This document shows, one piece after another, positions 59,696 to 64,000 of a stretch of DNA of 64,000 nucleotides. The position numbers were made by a program, and so were the translations under genes. Origin of the DNA: Enterobacter hormaechei ATCC 49162 (GTDB lineage: Bacteria; Pseudomonadota; Gammaproteobacteria; Enterobacterales; Enterobacteriaceae); assembly GCF_001875655.1 (NCBI RefSeq), contig NZ_MKEQ01000002.1:682001-746000 (forward strand), read 5' to 3'. The notes under the pieces are model-generated. The model was not told the DNA's origin, did no database searches, and was given only the letters and a program-made list of their open reading frames with translations. Each line of letters starts with the position of its first letter. The stretch's first letter is position 1.

Positions 59696-61768
59696 TTAAA
59701 GCAGGCTCTCTTTATCGATTCCCAGACGCTTCATGCGCGAGAGCAAGGTGGTGCGTTTCAGCCCCAGCCGCTGGGCTGCGCCCTTAGGCCCGGCGACCAC
59801 GCCGTTGGTCTCCTTCAGCACGCGCATAATGCGCTGATATTCATCTTCTCCCTCTTTCGCAAGCGCGGTTGCGGCCACGGGTGTTTCAGGGAGAGCAACC
59901 TCTGGCAGGGAGAGCTGGAGCACGTTCCCGCGCGTCAGCAGAACCGCGCGCTCAATGACGTTTTCCAGCTCGCGTACGTTCCCCGGCCACTCCATCGCCG
60001 AGAGGGTGCGTAGCGTTTCGGCAGGAATACTGTCGATATTCCGCCCCATCCGGCGGGCAATCTTCGCGGTAAAAGCTTTCACCAGCAGCGGAATATCTTC
60101 CGGGCGCTCGCGCAGCGGCGGCAGGCAGATCGGGAAGACGTTCAGGCGATAGTAAAGATCGCTGCGAAACTCGCGGTCGGCGACCATTTTTTTCAGATCG
60201 CGGTTGGTGGCGGCAATCAGACGCACGTCAGTCTGGATCAGCTTGTTGCTGCCGAGGCGCTCAAATTCCTGCTCCTGCAAAACGCGCAGCAGTTTAGGCT
60301 GTAGCTCCAGCGGCATATCGCCCACTTCGTCGAGGAACAACGAGCTTTTATCCGCCAGTTCAAAACGGCCCAGCCGCTGGCTACTGGCGCCGGTAAAGGC
60401 GCCGCGCTCGTGGCCGAACAGGTCGCTTTCCAGCAGTCCCGCAGGCATCGCCGCGCAGTTCATCTTCACCATCCGGCGGCTGTTGCGGTTGCTCAGGTTG
60501 TGAATGGCGCGGGCAATCAGCTCTTTTCCGGTGCCGGTTTCACCGAGGATCAGCACCGTGCTGTCGCTCTGCGCCACCATTTCCACCTGCTTGAGGACGC
60601 TGTACATGGCATCGCTGCGTCCGATGATTTCGCCAAACTCGCTGTCCACGTTGTTGAGCTGTTCGGTCAGGGCCAGGTTTTCGTCCACCAGCCGCTCCTT
60701 CAGGCGATGGATCTCCTGATAGGCGAGGGCGTTATCCAGCGCAATGGAGATACGCTCGGCGATCTGGCGCAGCAGCTTCAGGTTGGCGGTGGTAAATACG
60801 GCTTCATCGCACTGCGCCAGTTTAAGCACGCCCAGCATGGTGTTTCCGGACATCAGCGGCAGCAGGCACAGGGTCTGGATCTTGTTGCCCCAGGTGTTGA
60901 ACAGCATGCGTTCGTAGGGGGCTACCGGATCCTGTTCGCTGAGATTCAGCAGCAAGATCTCTTTGCTTTTGAATACCCGCTCGGACAGCGTTCCGGCCTC
61001 GTCCACTTCACTCTGCTCGTGCGCCGGGTTAGCTTCATCGAGGTAGTGGGTGGAGTAGATGTTCAGCTTGCCTTTCCGGTTGCCGCGTAGCGCAATGCTG
61101 ATGGCGTCGATTTTAAAATAGTGGTGGATCTCTTTTGACACTTCGCTGACCAGCTCATCCATATCGAGGCGGGAGAGCACGGCGTTGGTGATGGCGACCA
61201 GAATGCGGAAGTTATCGCGCTCGCGGCTCAGCAGGTCGTAATCCACGTTATTGGTGACGCGGCTTTGGATCTGCTCCGCGACAACGGCCACAATCTGGGT
61301 AAAGGTGTGCAGGCGTTCGTACTCCGCCTCGCTCCAGGGCTGGTCGGTATTGCGGATAAACTCGCAGCCGCCAAAAATTTGCCCTTCCACCGCCAGCGGT
61401 AGCATGCTGTAGTGGCCGAACGGGCGGTAAAGGTTGCTCTCTGCCAGCTTCGGCCAGGCCTGGCGAAACTGGTCATAATTGCAGTGCAGCGCTTCCGGGC
61501 GGGAGAGAATACGCCGCACCGGCCCGTGGGCCAGAAACGTTTCATCCTCATATTCGAAGATTTTGCCGTTATCACGCGTTGAGAAATAGCTCGCGCGGTG
61601 GGTTGCGCTATGCCAGAGCACAATGGCGGCGCTGTCCGCCAGCGCTGATTGCCTGACCAGCCGCGTCAGGGTATCGCTTAGCGCACCCAGGTCGGGCTGT
61701 TGTAAAAGTGTGCGCGTGATGTCAAACAGGCCCTGCTGTCCAAGATCGCTCATCGGTGTATACGGCAT
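59696..61768 (-). CDS. fhlA: Formate hydrogenlyase transcriptional activator FhlA
   Basis: Sigma-54-dependent activator that senses formate and turns on the formate hydrogenlyase, hydrogenase-3 and hyp genes. 690 residues (E. coli 692). Two N-terminal GAF-type domains (about 25-165 and 200-345), AAA+ domain with Walker A GETGTGKE (about 409-416), the sigma-54 contact GAFTGA, Walker B LFLDEVGDMP, and a C-terminal Fis-type HTH (AAQRLGLKRTTLLSRMKRLG). It is downstream of hypE on the same strand (62-bp gap), so it can be co-transcribed with the hyp genes as in E. coli. Confidence 0.97.
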   Translation of the reverse strand: MPYTPMSDLGQQGLFDITRTLLQQPDLGALSDTLTRLVRQSALADSAAIVLWHSATHRASYFSTRDNGKIFEYEDETFLAHGPVRRILSRPEALHCNYDQFRQAWPKLAESNLYRPFGHYSMLPLAVEGQIFGGCEFIRNTDQPWSEAEYERLHTFTQIVAVVAEQIQSRVTNNVDYDLLSRERDNFRILVAITNAVLSRLDMDELVSEVSKEIHHYFKIDAISIALRGNRKGKLNIYSTHYLDEANPAHEQSEVDEAGTLSERVFKSKEILLLNLSEQDPVAPYERMLFNTWGNKIQTLCLLPLMSGNTMLGVLKLAQCDEAVFTTANLKLLRQIAERISIALDNALAYQEIHRLKERLVDENLALTEQLNNVDSEFGEIIGRSDAMYSVLKQVEMVAQSDSTVLILGETGTGKELIARAIHNLSNRNSRRMVKMNCAAMPAGLLESDLFGHERGAFTGASSQRLGRFELADKSSLFLDEVGDMPLELQPKLLRVLQEQEFERLGSNKLIQTDVRLIAATNRDLKKMVADREFRSDLYYRLNVFPICLPPLRERPEDIPLLVKAFTAKIARRMGRNIDSIPAETLRTLSAMEWPGNVRELENVIERAVLLTRGNVLQLSLPEVALPETPVAATALAKEGEDEYQRIMRVLKETNGVVAGPKGAAQRLGLKRTTLLSRMKRLGIDKESLL

Positions 61769-61830
61769 TATTGCTTTCCAATAGAAACTGGCAAAAAGAG
61801 AAATTCAGCGCTGACCGCTTTTGGCGCGGC

Positions 61831-62841
61831 CTAGCAAATTCGGGGTAACGGTTCAGCGTGCGGCAGATCCAGCGTGCGCTTCACGCCGTAAAGCCCGGTC
61901 AGGCGCACCCCTTTGCGCTCAACCACGTCGCCGATGATGGCCGCGTCTTTCCCTAAGGGATGCGCTCTTAACTGTGCAAGTACGGCTTCCGCCGCCGACC
62001 GTTCCACGCCGATCACCAGCTTGCCCTCGTTGGCAAAGTTAAGCGGGTCTAGCCCTAAGAGTTCGCACAGCCCGCGTACGGCAGGCTTAACGGGCAGGCC
62101 GCGCTCGGTCAGCTCAATCCCGCAGCCGCTGCTTGCGGCAAATTCGTGTACCACGGCATTCACGCCGCCTCGCGTGGCATCGCGCAGGGCTTTTACGCCC
62201 GGCATGTCGCGCAGCGCCTGGATCAGCGGCGTGAGTACTGCGCAGTCGCTGCGAAGCTCGCCATCCAGCCCTAAGCCTTCGCGCAGGTTAAGAATAGTCG
62301 CTCCGTGGCAGCCCAGCGTGCCGCTGACAATCAGCACGTCGCCTGCGCAAAGCTGCTGCGCGCCCCAGTGAATGCCGGCGGGGATCGCCCCCATGCCAGC
62401 GGTGTTGATGAAAAGCTTATCCGCCGCGCCGCGCTGTACCACCTTGGTATCCCCGGTCACGATGGCGATACCCGCCTCGCGGGCGGTGCGCGCCATGCTG
62501 TTGACCACCGCCGTGAGGGTCTCCATCGGTAGACCTTCTTCAAGGATAAACCCGCAGGAGAGGTAGCGCGGAAGGGCACCGCTGACGGCGACGTCGTTTG
62601 CCGTGCCGCAGACGGCGAGCTTGCCGATATCGCCGCCCGGGAAGAACAGCGGGTCAATCACATAGCTGTCGGTGGAGAAGGCCAGCCTGTCGCCGTGTGC
62701 GGTGAGCGTTGAGAGCGCGATGCGCGCCTGATCCTCCTGCTCGGCGAGCCAGGGGTTATCAAAGGCGTCCATGAACAGCCGGTTAATCAGCTGCTGCATC
62801 GCCTGTCCACCGCTTCCGTGCGCCATTTCCACCGTGTTCAT
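61831..62841 (-). CDS. hypE: Hydrogenase maturation protein HypE (carbamoyl dehydratase)
   Basis: Dehydrates the carbamoyl group placed on its C-terminal cysteine by HypF to a thiocyanate, the CN ligand source for the NiFe hydrogenase centre. 336 residues, as in E. coli, ending in the essential PRIC with Cys336. PurM-like fold: MAHGSGGQAMQQLI (about 6-19), STDSYVIDPLFFPGGDIGKLAVCGTANDVAVSGA, and GDTKVVQRG. ATGA overlap with hypD. Confidence 0.97.
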   Translation of the reverse strand: MNTVEMAHGSGGQAMQQLINRLFMDAFDNPWLAEQEDQARIALSTLTAHGDRLAFSTDSYVIDPLFFPGGDIGKLAVCGTANDVAVSGALPRYLSCGFILEEGLPMETLTAVVNSMARTAREAGIAIVTGDTKVVQRGAADKLFINTAGMGAIPAGIHWGAQQLCAGDVLIVSGTLGCHGATILNLREGLGLDGELRSDCAVLTPLIQALRDMPGVKALRDATRGGVNAVVHEFAASSGCGIELTERGLPVKPAVRGLCELLGLDPLNFANEGKLVIGVERSAAEAVLAQLRAHPLGKDAAIIGDVVERKGVRLTGLYGVKRTLDLPHAEPLPRIC

Positions 62842-63959
62842 GCTTCACACTCCTGGTTGCGATATTGATACCACGCGGCGCATGCCCCTTCGGAAGAGAC
62901 CATCAGCGCGCCAAACGCGGTTTGCGGGTTACAGGCGTTGCCAAATAACGGGCAGTGATGAGGTTTACATTTGCCGGTGAGTACGTCGCCACAGCGGGCG
63001 CGGGGATCGTCGCACACCTGTTGCGGCTGCGGGCGGAAATGCGCTTCGGCGTCGAACGCGCGATACGCGGGCGTCAGGTGTACGCCGGATCCGGTAATCA
63101 GCCCCAGTCCGCGCCACTCGCTGTCGCCTTCGACGCTAAACACGTCGGCGATTGCCTGCTGTGCCCGTCTGTTTCCTGCATCGGGCACCACGCGACGATA
63201 CTGATTTTCCACCGTACTCAGGGCCGCTATTTTCTGCTCAACCAGCATGGCCACGCCTTGCAGTAGATCAAGTGGCTCGAAACCAGCCACCACTAACGGA
63301 CGATTGTACTGTTCAGCGATAAAACCGTAGGCTTCTGTGCCAATCACCATGCTGACGTGGCCTGGCGCCAGAAACGCATCGATACCGTTATCCGGCGCTT
63401 CAAGCAGGCTGCGCAGCGTGGGAATAAGCGTGATGTGCTGGCAGAAAAAGTAAAAGTTAGTGACGTTGCGGGCTTTCGCCTGCTGGATCGTGATGGCGGT
63501 GGCGGGCATGGTGGTCTCAAAACCCAGCCCGAAAAAGACGACCTTGCGCTCAGGGTTATCCATTGCCAGCGTCAGGGCATCCATCGGCGAGTAGACGATC
63601 CGCACGTCCGCGCCGCGCGCCTTCGCCTGGAGCAGCGAGCCATTTTTCCCCGGTACGCGCATGGCGTCGCCAAAGGTGCAAAAAATCACACCGGGGCGGC
63701 TGGCGATGTCGAGACAGCTGTCGATACGCCCCATCGGCAGCACGCACACCGGGCAGCCGGGGCCGTGGATAAACTCGATGTTCTCCGGCAGCAGCTGGTC
63801 GAGGCCAAATTTAAAGATGGCGTGGGTGTGTCCGCCGCACACCTCCATGATCCGCAACGGTTTTTCTTGCGTGTAGTCCAGCAGCGACGCGCGGGTTTTC
63901 AGGCGTTCGATAAGCTGTAACACCTGCTCAGGTGCGCGATATTCATCAACGTAACGCAT
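62838..63959 (-). CDS. hypD: Hydrogenase maturation protein HypD
   Basis: Scaffold iron-sulfur protein that, with HypC, assembles the Fe(CN)2CO group of NiFe hydrogenases. 373 residues, as in E. coli. Cys41 in VCGGHTH and Cys69/Cys72 in GPGCPVC are the iron and redox cysteines. The C-terminal segment CDDPRARCGDVLTGKCKPHHC with CPLFGNAC holds the [4Fe-4S] ligands. It lies 3 bp after hypC on the same strand and overlaps hypE by 4 bp. Confidence 0.97.
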   Translation of the reverse strand: MRYVDEYRAPEQVLQLIERLKTRASLLDYTQEKPLRIMEVCGGHTHAIFKFGLDQLLPENIEFIHGPGCPVCVLPMGRIDSCLDIASRPGVIFCTFGDAMRVPGKNGSLLQAKARGADVRIVYSPMDALTLAMDNPERKVVFFGLGFETTMPATAITIQQAKARNVTNFYFFCQHITLIPTLRSLLEAPDNGIDAFLAPGHVSMVIGTEAYGFIAEQYNRPLVVAGFEPLDLLQGVAMLVEQKIAALSTVENQYRRVVPDAGNRRAQQAIADVFSVEGDSEWRGLGLITGSGVHLTPAYRAFDAEAHFRPQPQQVCDDPRARCGDVLTGKCKPHHCPLFGNACNPQTAFGALMVSSEGACAAWYQYRNQECEA

Positions 63960-63962
63960 GGG

Positions 63963-64000
63963 TTATCGCTCCTCGCCGTACAGGAGCGCACCCACGTCCG
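63963..64000 (-). CDS. hypC: HypC hydrogenase maturation chaperone, C-terminal fragment (cut by window edge)
   Basis: Only the last 11 codons are in the window, reading D-V-G-A-L-L-Y-G-E-E-R then TAA at 63963-63965. This matches the C-terminus of enterobacterial HypC as I remember it, and the position directly before hypD is that of hypC in the hypABCDE operon. The functional N-terminal Met-Cys is outside. Confidence 0.85.
   Translation of the reverse strand, partial: DVGALLYGEER

Overview
The window is a 64 kb piece of enterobacterial chromosome. Almost every backbone gene is collinear with and near-identical in length to its Escherichia coli counterpart (the queF-syd-csrB-gud-barA-relA-pyrG-eno-que-cys-isp-rpoS-mutS-fhlA-hyp segment). 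Glycerate kinase after gudD, a second cysG before cysD, a 4-hydroxybenzoate decarboxylase operon between rpoS and mutS, and GTAGGCCCGGTAAG-type REP elements point to Enterobacter or a close relative (Lelliottia, Leclercia, Klebsiella). This assignment comes from gene content and remembered protein sequences, not from a search.

Layout. 1-3.9 kb: start of ppnN, queF, syd, the CsrB regulatory RNA, yqcC-truC-yqcA. 4.2-9.5 kb: D-glucarate operon gudP-gudX-gudD plus glycerate kinase. 9.6-20.1 kb: barA, rlmD, relA, mazG (no mazEF between the last two), pyrG, eno. 20.1-23.4 kb: accessory module with an RpiR-type regulator, a PTS permease and an N-acetylmannosamine-6-phosphate epimerase. 23.4-29.6 kb: queE and queD flanking a second accessory module (MFS transporter, M20 amidohydrolase, very large AraC regulator with a C-terminal glycosidase-like domain). 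29.9-39.8 kb: sulfate assimilation (cysJIH, iap, cysG-cysDNC) with no CRISPR-Cas in the iap-cysD interval. 39.9-46.5 kb: ygbE, ftsB, ispD, ispF, truD, surE, pcm, nlpD, rpoS. 46.6-52 kb: accessory MFS/DUF4440/LysR module and the hosA-ecdBCD decarboxylase operon. 52-64 kb: mutS, a SymE-type SOS toxin, ygbA, an iron-type ABC importer with its own MFS protein, then fhlA-hypE-hypD-hypC(partial).

How the genes fit together. CsrB and BarA, the RNA output and the sensor input of the Csr/Rsm circuit, are both present, and a UvrY-type palindrome lies upstream of csrB. QueE, QueD and QueF cover three steps of queuosine precursor synthesis. The cys genes form two transcription units covering sulfate to sulfide, with a local CysG making the siroheme needed by CysI. 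Stress responses cluster here too: stringent response (relA), RpoS with its sRNA-responsive leader, and SOS (LexA box at symE).

The most interesting parts are the four accessory insertions, each with its own regulator or operator: eno/queE, queE/queD, rpoS/mutS and ygbA/fhlA. The best candidate for something poorly described is the AraC-glycosidase fusion regulator, whose C-terminal domain appears to have lost both catalytic glutamates and probably works as a ligand sensor for the divergent amidohydrolase-MFS operon.
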